Shown: positions 43,541 to 51,750, counted from the first letter of the stretch. The stretch: 53,305 nucleotides of DNA from Bacillota bacterium (GCA_030706015.1 JAUZPI010000024.1:1-53305), one strand, 5' to 3'. Numbers and translations: made by a program. The notes: generated from the letters alone by a model not told the origin.

Positions 43541-44725
43541 TTATTTTGCAGCTACATTCACTTGAGAGGAGCTATAGGTAAACGCAAGATCTTTTGAAAC
43601 TTGGTCGATGTACGCAAGGGTGTTTTGTCCCAAAATATCCTTGAATTTATTTACATCATTATAAGGAACAGTCTTGTAAATCGTTTTGCCATTATTACTA
43701 TATCTTAGTCTATAGACTGGAATTGTTTCAGCTGATTTTAATTTAGTAACAGCACCTTGTTTCTCTATTATCATACTTTCCATGGAGCCCATATCTGTAT
43801 ATTTATCATACTGGTTAGAGAGAAAGTTTCCCATAGAGTAATTAATCAAAACATCTTTGCCATTTGCTTTTATTATCTCTGTTTTCTTTGCCACATGGGG
43901 GTGACTGCAGAGGATGGCATCTGCACCAAAGGCCGCTATTTTATTAACTATGTTAGCCTGATCTGGTTCAACACTTCTCACATACTCTGTTCCAATGTGT
44001 AAATATACTATAAGGAAATCACAGTTAGGTCTTATCTTTTCAACATCAGCTTTAATCTTGTTTTCATCAATATAATTAATCATATCCTTATACTGTTCTC
44101 CAAAGTTTGTACTGTAGGTATAAGACAGCATGCCTATTTTTATATTATTCTTTTCCATAATTACACTTTTGTCCTCATTAGGTTCACCGGAACCTAATAC
44201 CTTAAAACCATACTGTTTAATAAGACTGTTTGTACTTCGCAACCCTTCTAGTCCAGTATCCAGGCTGTGATTATGATCATTTAAAAGTACCTTAAAACCT
44301 GTATCCTTTAGTGCATCTAAGGTTTGTACAGGGGAATTAAAAGCAGGATAACCAGATAAATTCTTTTTAGGGTCTATTGTTGTTTCAAAGTCTGCAACGG
44401 AAATATCCTTAGAAGATATTATATCCTTTACTTCTGAAAACATTGGTTTGAAATCATATGTGCCATTAGTTTCTGCAGAAACTACTTCTGGCATATGAAA
44501 TAATATGTCTCCTGCAGATATAAAGCTTACATCTGATGTGATATCCGCAGGCTTATCCTTGTTATCCTTAGCCTTTACTTTAGCAGCAGAAGATAATTCT
44601 GTGTTTTGAGTATTTGCAGTACCTTGAGATTTAGCTATAACTCCACTCTTTAACATGTAAATGGTGAGGGGGGAAATAAATACTATGATAACCAAACAAA
44701 TACCGAAAATAATCTTTTTGTTCAT
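43541..44725 (-). CDS. CapA family protein (poly-gamma-glutamate synthesis-type metallophosphatase fold)
   Basis: A membrane-anchored or secreted protein of 394 residues. The N-terminal helix (IIFGICLVIIVFISPLTIYML) is followed by a linker rich in Lys, Asp and Ala and the CapA domain: SFISAGDILFH, ADFETTID, LLNDHNHSLDTG, VYLHIGTEY, LCSHPHV, and YSMGNFLSNQ. CapA-type proteins are needed for poly-gamma-glutamate capsules, but no capB/capC is here, so its own role is open. ATG 44725 was chosen for its AAAGGAG site; the frame runs further upstream but without a ribosome site. Confidence 0.9.
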   Translation of the reverse strand: MNKKIIFGICLVIIVFISPLTIYMLKSGVIAKSQGTANTQNTELSSAAKVKAKDNKDKPADITSDVSFISAGDILFHMPEVVSAETNGTYDFKPMFSEVKDIISSKDISVADFETTIDPKKNLSGYPAFNSPVQTLDALKDTGFKVLLNDHNHSLDTGLEGLRSTNSLIKQYGFKVLGSGEPNEDKSVIMEKNNIKIGMLSYTYSTNFGEQYKDMINYIDENKIKADVEKIRPNCDFLIVYLHIGTEYVRSVEPDQANIVNKIAAFGADAILCSHPHVAKKTEIIKANGKDVLINYSMGNFLSNQYDKYTDMGSMESMIIEKQGAVTKLKSAETIPVYRLRYSNNGKTIYKTVPYNDVNKFKDILGQNTLAYIDQVSKDLAFTYSSSQVNVAAK

Positions 44726-44950
44726 GTATAAAACTCCTTTATATAAATTTGACTCATTACCAATATTATACATTGCGTAAAGCGAATGGTAAATAATGTA
44801 AGTGGAATTATACATATTTGTTTTATTTTAAACAAGTATATTGACTGTGATTATTGTTGTATGTTCAAAGAAAGTTATTAAATACGAATTCTTAAATTCA
44901 AAGAAATAGAGAATATTAATATTACAATAAATAATGTTATTTTATTATAA

Positions 44951-44979
44951 TTGACATATTTAGATAGGTTGTGTATCAT
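44951..44979 (+). promoter_or_regulatory. Promoter of the orphan membrane protein and ppnP
   Basis: -35 TTGACA (44951-44956), 17-base spacer, -10 TATCAT (44974-44979). Transcription should start near 44986, which rules out the TTG at 44979 as the start codon of the next gene. Confidence 0.75.
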
Positions 44980-45005
44980 TGTTTACAAATAAATATCTTT
45001 TAAAG

Positions 45006-46415
45006 ATGGTGGATAAATTGAATTTAAAGACAACCTATCATTATTCATATTTCATATATCCTTTTTTAGTATCCAATGGAAGGTACGGAGAATTTATTAA
45101 TAAATTTTTATCAGATAATGAAAACTGGAGTTTTACCATAAGAGACAATGAAAAAGATATAAATACTCATGCGTATTACCTTCCATACGTTAAAAGATTT
45201 CTTTTTCCAACCCTATATTGGGACGAGGACCTTAAACATCAGTATGAGAGAATGCCATTAAAGAAAAAATTAGATATCGTTTCAAAACTAACCTGTGTTA
45301 ATTTTCAATACAAGATTAATGAGAGTAAAAAAAATAACTATAAATTTAATAACACAAGTATCAATTTTGAAATATTAAAGATAGAATTAATATGCTTTGA
45401 GCCGGGTATTTGTTTTTTAGTTTTAAAAACAGAGTTAGATAAGGCGGATGGAGTATATTCAAATGATATCCTGGATTTTAATTATAAATTTAGAACCATT
45501 AATCCTAGATATCAAAAGAAAAAGAAATCTGACGGCATGTTTATAATGAATAAAGGCTTTAATGGGGTAGAGGATTTATCTGATTTTATAAATCATTTAC
45601 TGCACGGTTATGAGGATGTGGAAAAAGAAAATATTTATTTTGATAGATTATTTACATACTCATATATGTGTTTAGATGAAGATGAATGGAATGAACAGCG
45701 AGACTTAAGTGAAATAACCAACGAATTTTATAAATTTCTTTATGTGCTTCCTGGAGAATATGGTTCACAACTAGACTCTGATTTTATAGATATCAAGGAC
45801 AATACATATACTAAATGGGCTTATTCAAAATACGGCTTTTCAAGAGAATCTGGAGTTGTTTTTTCATCGGAAAGGGAAAGTTTTAATAGAAACAAGCTTC
45901 CTGTCTATTATGAAAGTATGTATTTTTATATATTTTTATTAGCCTTTTATCAAAGAATAGCTTTAATACTATTTTCACAAGAATTGATGAATAGTGGTAC
46001 AAGCAAAATTGAAAATTTAAAGCGAAGATTTACTAAATTTACTCACTTTAGCTGGTTTAGCCAAATAACAAATTCAGAACAGGGAATGGATATTTGGAAA
46101 AAGTGGCAGCAGGCTTTTGATCTACCAGCACTTTTTGATGAAGTACAAAAGGAATATTCTGAGTTTTATGATTATACTGTTGCAAGAGGACAGGAAAATA
46201 TTAATTTACTGCTTATAATTATTTATACTGTAAGCCTTATATTTTCAGCTATGACACTATTGGTGGATTACAAGATATTAAACGCCAATAATCATGCTGC
46301 TAAAGTATTTTTGTTAATAGTTATAGCTTTAACCATAGCCATGTATCCTATATATTTAATAGGAAAGATGATAAATAAAAGATTATGGAAAAATTCTAGA
46401 AAGCATTTTCTATAA
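45006..46415 (+). CDS. Unknown protein with two C-terminal membrane helices
   Basis: A protein of about 470 residues that I do not recognise. The first ~400 residues are soluble, rich in Tyr, Phe, Lys and Asp (YYLPYVKRFLFPTLYWDED, FTYSYMCLDEDEWNEQRD). A hydrophobic patch near YESMYFYIFLLAFYQRIALILF may be membrane-associated. Two helices close the protein (NLLLIIIYTVSLIFSAMTLL and KVFLLIVIALTIAMYPIYLIG). The layout, a large N-domain plus two terminal helices, recalls CorA-like proteins, but the GMN motif is absent. The start is uncertain: ATG 45006 has no ribosome site; TTG 45018 has GGTGG at 5 bases. ppnP follows after 23 bases. Confidence 0.75.
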   Translation: MVDKLNLKTTYHYSYFIYPFLVSNGRYGEFINKFLSDNENWSFTIRDNEKDINTHAYYLPYVKRFLFPTLYWDEDLKHQYERMPLKKKLDIVSKLTCVNFQYKINESKKNNYKFNNTSINFEILKIELICFEPGICFLVLKTELDKADGVYSNDILDFNYKFRTINPRYQKKKKSDGMFIMNKGFNGVEDLSDFINHLLHGYEDVEKENIYFDRLFTYSYMCLDEDEWNEQRDLSEITNEFYKFLYVLPGEYGSQLDSDFIDIKDNTYTKWAYSKYGFSRESGVVFSSERESFNRNKLPVYYESMYFYIFLLAFYQRIALILFSQELMNSGTSKIENLKRRFTKFTHFSWFSQITNSEQGMDIWKKWQQAFDLPALFDEVQKEYSEFYDYTVARGQENINLLLIIIYTVSLIFSAMTLLVDYKILNANNHAAKVFLLIVIALTIAMYPIYLIGKMINKRLWKNSRKHFL

Positions 46416-46438
46416 TAAACGAAGGAGTGTATTAAATA

Positions 46439-46753
46439 ATGAGTCAATTCGAAAAAGTAACAATTGTTAAAGAAGCAAACATTTATTTTGAGGGTAAAGT
46501 AACAAGCAGAACAGTACTATTTGAAAATGGTGAAAAGAAAACTTTAGGAATCATGTTACCAGGAGAATATGAATTTGGTACTGGCAGCAAAGAATTAATG
46601 GAGATTTTAGCAGGAAAACTTCAAGTTAAGCTTCCAGGCAGCGAAGAATGGATTACAATCGTTGGAGGACAATCTTTCGAAGTGCCAGCAAATTCAAGCT
46701 TTAATTTGATAGTAGAAGAAACAACAGACTACTGCTGTTCTTATATTCAATAG
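46439..46753 (+). CDS. ppnP: Pyrimidine/purine nucleoside phosphorylase PpnP
   Basis: A small cupin enzyme of 104 residues, the usual length. PpnP splits a wide range of nucleosides with phosphate to free base and ribose-1-phosphate. Family patterns are clear: FEGKVTSRTVLFENGEKKTLGIMLPGEYEFGT, ELMEILAGKLQVKLPG, GGQSFEVPANSSFNLIV, and YCCSYIQ at the end. The GAAGGAG ribosome site lies in the short gap after the unknown membrane protein, so the two are probably one transcript. Confidence 0.92.
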   Translation: MSQFEKVTIVKEANIYFEGKVTSRTVLFENGEKKTLGIMLPGEYEFGTGSKELMEILAGKLQVKLPGSEEWITIVGGQSFEVPANSSFNLIVEETTDYCCSYIQ

Positions 46754-46820
46754 TTAAGTAAAAAAAGTTCTGTAGCATGTTGACTGAGTTTCACTTGCTT
46801 TAAAATTAACAGAGATTATT

Positions 46821-46869
46821 GGAATGTGATATCTCTTAAAACATAGATAACTAGTAGATATCACATTCC
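46821..46869. other. Long hairpin with 14-base perfect stem
   Basis: GGAATGTGATATCT (46821-46834) and AGATATCACATTCC (46856-46869) are exact reverse complements around a 21-base loop. There is no U-run after it. It may end the ppnP transcript or be a structured mobile or regulatory element; it directly abuts repeat copy C. Confidence 0.6.
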
Positions 46870-46875
46870 TAATAT

Positions 46876-46926
46876 ATGTTAATGAATGGACGCTCGACCT
46901 TAGGTCGAGAGAATTTATTTGTTTAC
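46876..46926 (-). repeat. Palindromic repeat element, copy C
   Basis: On the minus strand, ACAAATAAATTCT, the palindrome CTCGACCT-A-AGGTCGAG (46909-46893), then CGTCCATTCATTAAC and ATATAT. The flanks match copy A at 12.22 kb almost base for base. The palindrome arms differ from copy A but remain perfectly self-complementary. Confidence 0.7.
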
Positions 46927-46969
46927 AAAACAAACCAATTGATCTAGTATTATAATTAGTAGATCTACT
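46922..46969 (+). promoter_or_regulatory. Promoter and operator of the second TetR gene
   Basis: -35 TTTACA (46922-46927), 17-base spacer, -10 TAGTAT (46945-46950). AGTAGATCTACT (46958-46969) is a perfect 12-base palindrome between promoter and ribosome site; it shares TAGA...TCTA with the site at 47619, so it is a candidate autorepression site. Confidence 0.5.
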
Positions 46970-46981
46970 GGAGGTAATTAA

Positions 46982-47554
46982 ATGAAAGGAAGCAAAGGAG
47001 AAGCAGCAAAAGAAAGGCTGATAGAGGTTGCGTCAAAATTATTTTTAGAACGAGGTTATTCAAATACAGGAATAAATGATGTATTAGCTGAAGCTGAAAT
47101 GTCAAAGGGATCATTTTATTTTCACTTCTCTAGCAAAAAGGAACTTGCCTTGGAAGTTGCCAAATACCATGGAAAGAATATTCTTGAAAATTGGCTTACT
47201 CCTATTTCAAATAATACTTGGGAAGTTTTCATTAACCAAATGGTTAATGATATAATAGCATCAGCTAAAGAAGGTAATTATTATGGATGTCCCATAGCTG
47301 TTTTAGGCCTTGAGATAGCCTTTATAGAAGATGAATTATCAAATGCATATACTCTAGGAATGAATAAGCTTATCAGCATATTTTCTAATTCACTTCAGCA
47401 TTCTGGATTACCAAAGGATAAAGCAGATAAAGGGGGCAGAAGAGCCTTCGCAGTATTCGAGGGTCATATACTTTATTATAGGATTAGTAAAGAGCTAGAG
47501 GCTTTTGATTATCTTCGTGAAGATTTATTAGCTGTTAAAAATAGAGCCCAGTAA
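46982..47554 (+). CDS. TetR/AcrR family transcriptional regulator
   Basis: A 190-residue repressor. The helix-turn-helix is plain (VASKLFLERGYSNTGINDVL, AEAEMSKGSFYFHFSSKKEL). The C-terminal part with the CPIAVLGLEIAF segment resembles the NemR/AcuR-like group, which answers to reactive electrophiles; the cysteine in YYGCPIA could be the sensor residue. ATG 46982 has CTGGAGGT. A TAGACTGGTCTA site lies 65 bases after its stop, before a tiny reading frame, so its regulated target may have been lost or moved. Confidence 0.9.
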   Translation: MKGSKGEAAKERLIEVASKLFLERGYSNTGINDVLAEAEMSKGSFYFHFSSKKELALEVAKYHGKNILENWLTPISNNTWEVFINQMVNDIIASAKEGNYYGCPIAVLGLEIAFIEDELSNAYTLGMNKLISIFSNSLQHSGLPKDKADKGGRRAFAVFEGHILYYRISKELEAFDYLREDLLAVKNRAQ

Positions 47555-47618
47555 TAGATGAAAATTTGTGATTTAGGGTTAAGAGCATATACCTAGACAC
47601 AAATTTAAATCATAAAAA

Positions 47619-47630
47619 TAGACTGGTCTA
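47619..47630. promoter_or_regulatory. TetR-type operator TAGACTGGTCTA
   Basis: A near-perfect 12-base palindrome (TAGAC-TG-GTCTA) of the kind bound by NemR-like TetR regulators. It is followed 16 bases later by a strong ribosome site. Confidence 0.55.
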
Positions 47631-47656
47631 CTTTAAAAATTAAGGGGGAGAATAAA

Positions 47657-47707
47657 ATGATGCAGGAAAGAAAAAAATTAAATATTGAGGATATATTGAT
47701 AAAATAA
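47657..47707 (+). pseudogene. 16-residue reading frame behind operator: gene remnant or leader peptide
   Basis: ATG 47657 follows an excellent ribosome site (AAGGGGGAG, spacer about 7) and encodes only MMQERKKLNIEDILIK before TAA. The N-terminal style looks like the beginning of a normal soluble protein. Operator, ribosome site, short frame and then a terminator is what an internal deletion of a TetR-controlled gene would leave. A true micropeptide cannot be excluded. Confidence 0.4.
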
Positions 47708-47741
47708 TAGACTTATAAATAATAAAATACATTAATAATAG

Positions 47742-47790
47742 GCATGTAGTGGACAAGAATACATTGACAATAAAACCACTATGTGCTTTT
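47742..47790 (+). terminator. Terminator before the helicase gene
   Basis: GCATGTAGTGG (47742-47752) pairs with CCACTATGTGC (47776-47786), followed by TTTT. The loop is long (23 bases). Confidence 0.7.
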
Positions 47791-47861
47791 ATTTATTGTG
47801 AATATTATTTAGATTTTCGAAGATTATAATATTGAAAAAAATTTATGAGGTTAAATAAATT

Positions 47862-49307
47862 ATGAGTGAAGCAAATTTTAACGAATACGGACTTAGTGAA
47901 ATTATATTGAAATCAATACTTAAATTAGGTTATAAAAAACCTACTCAAGTCCAACAGCAGGTTATAATACCTGCTCTTGAGGGAAAAGATATAATAGCAA
48001 AATCTCAAACTGGCAGCGGGAAAACTGCATCCTTTGGGATTCCTATCTGCGAAAAAGTAGATATTGAGGAAAGAAACCCTCAAGCACTTATACTAACTCC
48101 CACAAGAGAATTAAGTGTTCAAGTAAAAGAGGATATAACTAACATTGGAAGATTTAAGCGTGTAAGGTGTGCAGCGGTTTTTGGAAAGCAGCCCTTTAGT
48201 GTTCAGCAAAGGGAATTAAAACAAAGAGTGCATGTAGTAGCTGGCACACCAGGAAGAACTCTTGATCATATTGAGAGGAATAGTTTAGTTGTTGAGGATA
48301 TTAAATATTTAATTATTGATGAAGCTGATAAGATGCTTAATATGGGCTTTATAGATCAGGTTGAAGCTGTAATTAATAAGCTTCCTAAAGCAAGGGTAAC
48401 TATGCTATTCTCAGCAACCATGCCGGAACAAATAGAGAAGCTTTGCAGTAAATATATGAAGAATCCAATAAAGATAGAAATAGCACCAGAAAATATAACT
48501 ACCAAGAGTATACAGCAATGTTGGTATGAGGTTCAAAACAGTGATAAATTGGATCTATTAACAAAAGTACTTTATATTGAGAATCCTGATAGCTGTATAA
48601 TTTTTTGCAGAACTAAGGAAAATGTAGAGAATCTGGTTAATCAAATGATGAAAAAACGATACTCCTGTTATGGATTGCATGGCGGCATGCTTCAAAAGGA
48701 TAGACTTGATATAATGGAAAAGTTTAAAAAAGGAGAGTTTAGATTTTTAGTAGCTACTGATATAGCAGCAAGAGGTATAGATATTGAAGAATTGACTCAT
48801 ATTATTAATTATGATATACCTTTAGAAAACGAAAGCTATGTACATAGAATAGGCAGAACTGGCAGAGCAGGCAGTAAGGGTAAAGCAATAACCTTTGTTA
48901 CTCCAAATGAACTGAAGTTTTTAGAGGAAATTGAGGAATATATTCAGTATAAAATACCTAAAGCAGAGATTCCATCTAAAGATGAGGTGAATAAAGCAAA
49001 GGCTGCCTTCAAAGAAAAGGTTAGCGTAAAGCCTAAGCTAAAAAGTGATAAAGGAGCTAATTTAAACAAAGAGATAACTAAGGTATATATAAATGCAGGT
49101 AAGAAAAAGAAAATTAGGGTAGGGGATATAGTAGGAGCGTTAACTAATATTGACGGAATTGGCGCTGATGATATAGGAATTATAGATATTCAAGATAATT
49201 TCTCCTACATTGACATATTAGAAGGAAAGGGAAAAATAGTATTAGATGCCCTTCAAAATATGAAAATAAAGGGAAAAGAAGTTAGAGCTCAAAAAGCTGC
49301 AAAATAA
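47862..49307 (+). CDS. dbpA: DEAD-box RNA helicase, DbpA-like
   Basis: An ATP-dependent RNA helicase of 481 residues. Motifs in order: Q motif (GYKKPTQVQQQVI), I (SQTGSGKTASFG), Ia (PTRELSVQV), II (IIDEADKMLNMGF), III (FSATMP), IV to VI (IIFCRTKENV, DIAARGIDIEEL, HRIGRTGRAG). The C-terminal ~75 residues (VYINAGKKKKIRVGDIVGAL and ISYIDI-like SYIDILEG) form a DbpA-type RNA-binding domain, which in DbpA/YxiN targets hairpin 92 of 23S rRNA. It probably acts in 50S ribosome assembly. GAGGT precedes the ATG at a rather long distance. Confidence 0.93.
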   Translation: MSEANFNEYGLSEIILKSILKLGYKKPTQVQQQVIIPALEGKDIIAKSQTGSGKTASFGIPICEKVDIEERNPQALILTPTRELSVQVKEDITNIGRFKRVRCAAVFGKQPFSVQQRELKQRVHVVAGTPGRTLDHIERNSLVVEDIKYLIIDEADKMLNMGFIDQVEAVINKLPKARVTMLFSATMPEQIEKLCSKYMKNPIKIEIAPENITTKSIQQCWYEVQNSDKLDLLTKVLYIENPDSCIIFCRTKENVENLVNQMMKKRYSCYGLHGGMLQKDRLDIMEKFKKGEFRFLVATDIAARGIDIEELTHIINYDIPLENESYVHRIGRTGRAGSKGKAITFVTPNELKFLEEIEEYIQYKIPKAEIPSKDEVNKAKAAFKEKVSVKPKLKSDKGANLNKEITKVYINAGKKKKIRVGDIVGALTNIDGIGADDIGIIDIQDNFSYIDILEGKGKIVLDALQNMKIKGKEVRAQKAAK

Positions 49308-49312
49308 CAATT

Positions 49313-49341
49313 GGGTTACCAATGGCGCCCGATGGTAACCC
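49313..49341 (+). other. Hairpin between helicase and zinc-ribbon genes
   Basis: GGGTTACCA and TGGTAACCC form a 9-base perfect stem around an 11-base loop that contains the self-complementary GGCGCC. No U-run follows, so read-through into the next gene is likely. It could be a processing or attenuation site. Confidence 0.5.
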
Positions 49342-49399
49342 GTATAAATAAAGGGGCACAGATAGTTAAGCAAAGGATTTATGAAAGGGGAAATGCAAT

Positions 49400-49567
49400 A
49401 TGCCAGATAAAACTATTATCTGCAAGGATTGTGATAAAGAATTCACTTTTACCGAAGGAGAGCAGGCATTCTACAAAGAAAAAGGTTTTGAAAATGAACC
49501 ACAAAGATGTGGAGAATGCAGAAGATCAAGAAAACAAAGAAATACTGGTGGTAACAGAGGTTATTAA
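49400..49567 (+). CDS. Small zinc-ribbon protein, 55 residues
   Basis: ATG 49400 after GAAAGGGGAAA encodes a 55-residue protein. It has two zinc-knuckle pairs, CKDC (residues 8-11) and CGEC (37-40), around FTFTEGEQAFYKEKGFENEP, the pattern of the small probable-zinc-ribbon (zf-trcl) proteins common in clostridia, and ends in a basic Gly/Arg tail (RRSRKQRNTGGNRGY), which could bind nucleic acid. Family function is unknown. A longer overlapping frame from 49311 exists but is composed of unlikely sequence. It is probably co-transcribed with the helicase. Confidence 0.85.
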   Translation: MPDKTIICKDCDKEFTFTEGEQAFYKEKGFENEPQRCGECRRSRKQRNTGGNRGY

Positions 49568-49580
49568 GGATGGTTTTAGG

Positions 49581-49610
49581 TACCCTGCAGACACACTGCA
49601 GGGTATTTTT
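49581..49610 (+). terminator. Terminator after the zinc-ribbon gene
   Basis: TACCCTGCAG and CTGCAGGGTA, 10-base stem with an ACACA loop, then TTTTT. Confidence 0.92.
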
Positions 49611-50610
49611 ACTCAAAATCTGACTGCAATTTCATCCAGGTTTGAAATTTATCAGTATTGGATTTGTTGATTAAAAATACACGTGCACCTCTAGAAAAGT
49701 CCTCTTTTCCATAAGTTCCATAGCCTACATTACGCGAAAAGCCTAATTTAATTCCATAGAGCTCTCCTACATAATCATTTATATGGTCATGTCCTACGAA
49801 TACTCCCTTTACATCACCCATCTCAACTAGCGAAGTAAAAAGTCCGCTGTTGAGCTTTGGTGTGCTTTCCTCTTCATTTTTTTCACCTACAGCATTGCCG
49901 CTTTTCCAGACCTGTTTAAACTCAGGAAGGGGAATATGAAAAAACATTAGTGCAGGTATTGTTTTATGAAATTTTTTCTTAAGCTCCGTGGAAGTGTCTC
50001 TATACCACTGAATTTGATTAAATTTTATCCAATCTTCACCACCTATATTATCGGGAGCATTCTTTCCTGAATTCAGCATGTATATATTAAATATTGGTTT
50101 ATTACCCTTATTGTCCATAATAAGCAGGTTATAATTACCTACGCTGTCAGCTTCCTTGGAGCCCATTTGAGAAATATTGTAGGGGTATGACATATACAGT
50201 TTCATCATTTCTTCTTCATTCATCTGCCCATGATCTTCATCGTGATTTCCAAAAACAATTGCCCAAGGTATATGACGTTTTTCCATAGGTTTTGAAATAT
50301 TGTAAATAGCTATTTTAACCTCAGTAGCGGATTTACAGCGGTAATCCACATTATCTCCAGTAAGTACCACCAAATCTGGTTTTTCATAATCAAGTATCTT
50401 ATTCATAAGAGCTATTGTCCTAGCGTCAGTATCTGCTCCATCTTGAATATCTGCAAATTGAACAATTTTAAAGGTACCATTTGAATTGAATTTTAACTGT
50501 GGTTTCCCCATTACAGGGGTATTTTTATGACTAATCTTTATGACTATTATGGATAATAATATAAACAAAATAATTGATAAAATAAAAATAATAAATCTGG
50601 GCAGCTTCAT
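49609..50610 (-). CDS. Membrane-anchored metallophosphoesterase
   Basis: A 333-residue protein with one N-terminal membrane helix (FIIFILSIILFILLSIIVI). It has the calcineurin-like motif set: VQFADIQDG (D-x-x in place of D-x-H, i.e. DIQ), LTGDNVDY, FGNHDEDHG, FFHIPLPEF, and GHDHINDY. The length and the DIQDGADTD motif fit the family of surface phosphoesterases related to yeast Dcr2/PhoD-like proteins in Gram-positives. The missing His in the first motif (DIQ) is common in that branch. Substrate unknown. The ribosome site AGAAGGG precedes ATG 50610, and the 3' end touches the opposing terminator. Confidence 0.85.
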   Translation of the reverse strand: MKLPRFIIFILSIILFILLSIIVIKISHKNTPVMGKPQLKFNSNGTFKIVQFADIQDGADTDARTIALMNKILDYEKPDLVVLTGDNVDYRCKSATEVKIAIYNISKPMEKRHIPWAIVFGNHDEDHGQMNEEEMMKLYMSYPYNISQMGSKEADSVGNYNLLIMDNKGNKPIFNIYMLNSGKNAPDNIGGEDWIKFNQIQWYRDTSTELKKKFHKTIPALMFFHIPLPEFKQVWKSGNAVGEKNEEESTPKLNSGLFTSLVEMGDVKGVFVGHDHINDYVGELYGIKLGFSRNVGYGTYGKEDFSRGARVFLINKSNTDKFQTWMKLQSDFE

Positions 50611-50741
50611 AAGCCCTTCTCCCCTTACTTATATGGAATTTTCATGATGATGCAGCATTAAAAAACTCTTAATAGTTTAATATTTTTGTTGTATTGAATT
50701 TATACATAATTTTAGATAATTACAAAATTTTTCAATGGGTA

Positions 50742-50770
50742 TTGACATTATAAGTTGTTTTTAATAAAAT
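50742..50770 (+). promoter_or_regulatory. Promoter of the Nudix-nicotinamidase pair
   Basis: -35 TTGACA (50742-50747), 17-base spacer, -10 TAAAAT (50765-50770). GTTGTTTTTAA and TTAATAACAAAC form an imperfect inverted repeat around the -10 (about 50755-50783), a possible NrtR-type autoregulatory site. Confidence 0.65.
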
Positions 50771-50818
50771 GTTAATAACAAACAAATTAAAATAATTAAC
50801 TCCTTAGAGGTGATTCAA

Positions 50819-51727
50819 ATGGAAAATGAATTGATAAACAAGAAAGGGCAGACTGAGCAGCAGTTTTTAGAGGAATATAGCAAAACAAAATCGCAGTATG
50901 AAGCTCCTTATGTAACAACGGATAATCTTATATTTACCATTGGTGATGATGAGGCAGGCAACGGAAAAAGGCTAATGCTACTATTAATTAAAAGAGAGGA
51001 TCATCCTTATATTAATCAATGGGCACTGCCTGGTGGTTTTATAGATATAAAAGAAAATTTAGAAGCAACAGCAGAAAGAGAACTGGCTGAGGAAACAGCA
51101 GTTACAGGAATTTATCTAGAACAACTGTATACCTTTGGAGATGTAGGCAGAGACCCTAGACATAGAATTATAAGTGCTTCTTATATGGCATTGGTAAACA
51201 GCAAAAATATGAAGGTTGCTGCGGGGGACGATGCTAAGGATGCAAAGTGGTTTAATGTAGACAGCAGAATAATTGAGGAGAAAAAGACCTTCACAGAAAA
51301 AGGTTTTAATAAGGAAAGATTAATAAAAATATCTCTAAATAATGGTTCTGAAGAAGCTCATGGAATTATTAAAACTACTAAAATTGTGGAGAACGGAAGA
51401 ACTAAAAAAATTACTAGAGAAATAGTTGAAAAGCAAAATATAGCCTTTGATCATGCTATGATTATTGAATACGGACTGCAGCGCTTGAGAAATAAAATTG
51501 ATTACACAGATATTATTTTTAATCTGCTGGATGAAAAGTTTACTTGGAGTGAATTGAAAACAGTCTATGAGCTGATAAAAGGTGAAAAAAGATACAAGGA
51601 TGCAAACTTTAGAAGAAAATTTGAAGATATGATAATAGAAACAGATGAGAAAGCACCTGTTGGCGGGGGCAAAAAAGGAAATAGACCGCCTAAATTGTGT
51701 ATGTTTAATACTGATTGGGAAGAGTAA
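50819..51727 (+). CDS. Nudix protein with C-terminal winged helix, NrtR-like
   Basis: A 302-residue protein. Residues about 30-170 form a Nudix domain whose box reads GFIDIKENLEATAEREL-AEETAV, so the catalytic REL-x-EE is intact and only the later Gly is changed. The C-terminal ~110 residues (FDHAMIIEYGLQRLRNKIDY, FTWSELKTVYELIKGEKRYKDANFRRKF) look like the winged-helix domain of NrtR regulators, which repress NAD genes and sense ADP-ribose. The intact box means it may also hydrolyse ADP-ribose. It is followed after 23 bases by a nicotinamidase-like gene, supporting a role in NAD turnover. ATG 50819 has TTAGAGGTG. Confidence 0.85.
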   Translation: MENELINKKGQTEQQFLEEYSKTKSQYEAPYVTTDNLIFTIGDDEAGNGKRLMLLLIKREDHPYINQWALPGGFIDIKENLEATAERELAEETAVTGIYLEQLYTFGDVGRDPRHRIISASYMALVNSKNMKVAAGDDAKDAKWFNVDSRIIEEKKTFTEKGFNKERLIKISLNNGSEEAHGIIKTTKIVENGRTKKITREIVEKQNIAFDHAMIIEYGLQRLRNKIDYTDIIFNLLDEKFTWSELKTVYELIKGEKRYKDANFRRKFEDMIIETDEKAPVGGGKKGNRPPKLCMFNTDWEE

Positions 51728-51750
51728 ATCAAATAGAGGAGTGAAGGGGT

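Noticed and set aside
43400..43597. A 65-codon frame on the plus strand
   Set aside because: It runs across the terminator hairpin element and into the 3' end of the CapA-like gene; no ribosome site and no protein-like pattern.
44979..45005. TTG start for the orphan membrane protein
   Set aside because: It overlaps the -10 of a consensus promoter, so the codon would lie upstream of the transcript start.
49311..49670. A 119-codon plus-strand frame
   Set aside because: It overlaps the zinc-ribbon gene in another frame and crosses its terminator; the translated sequence has no recognisable features.
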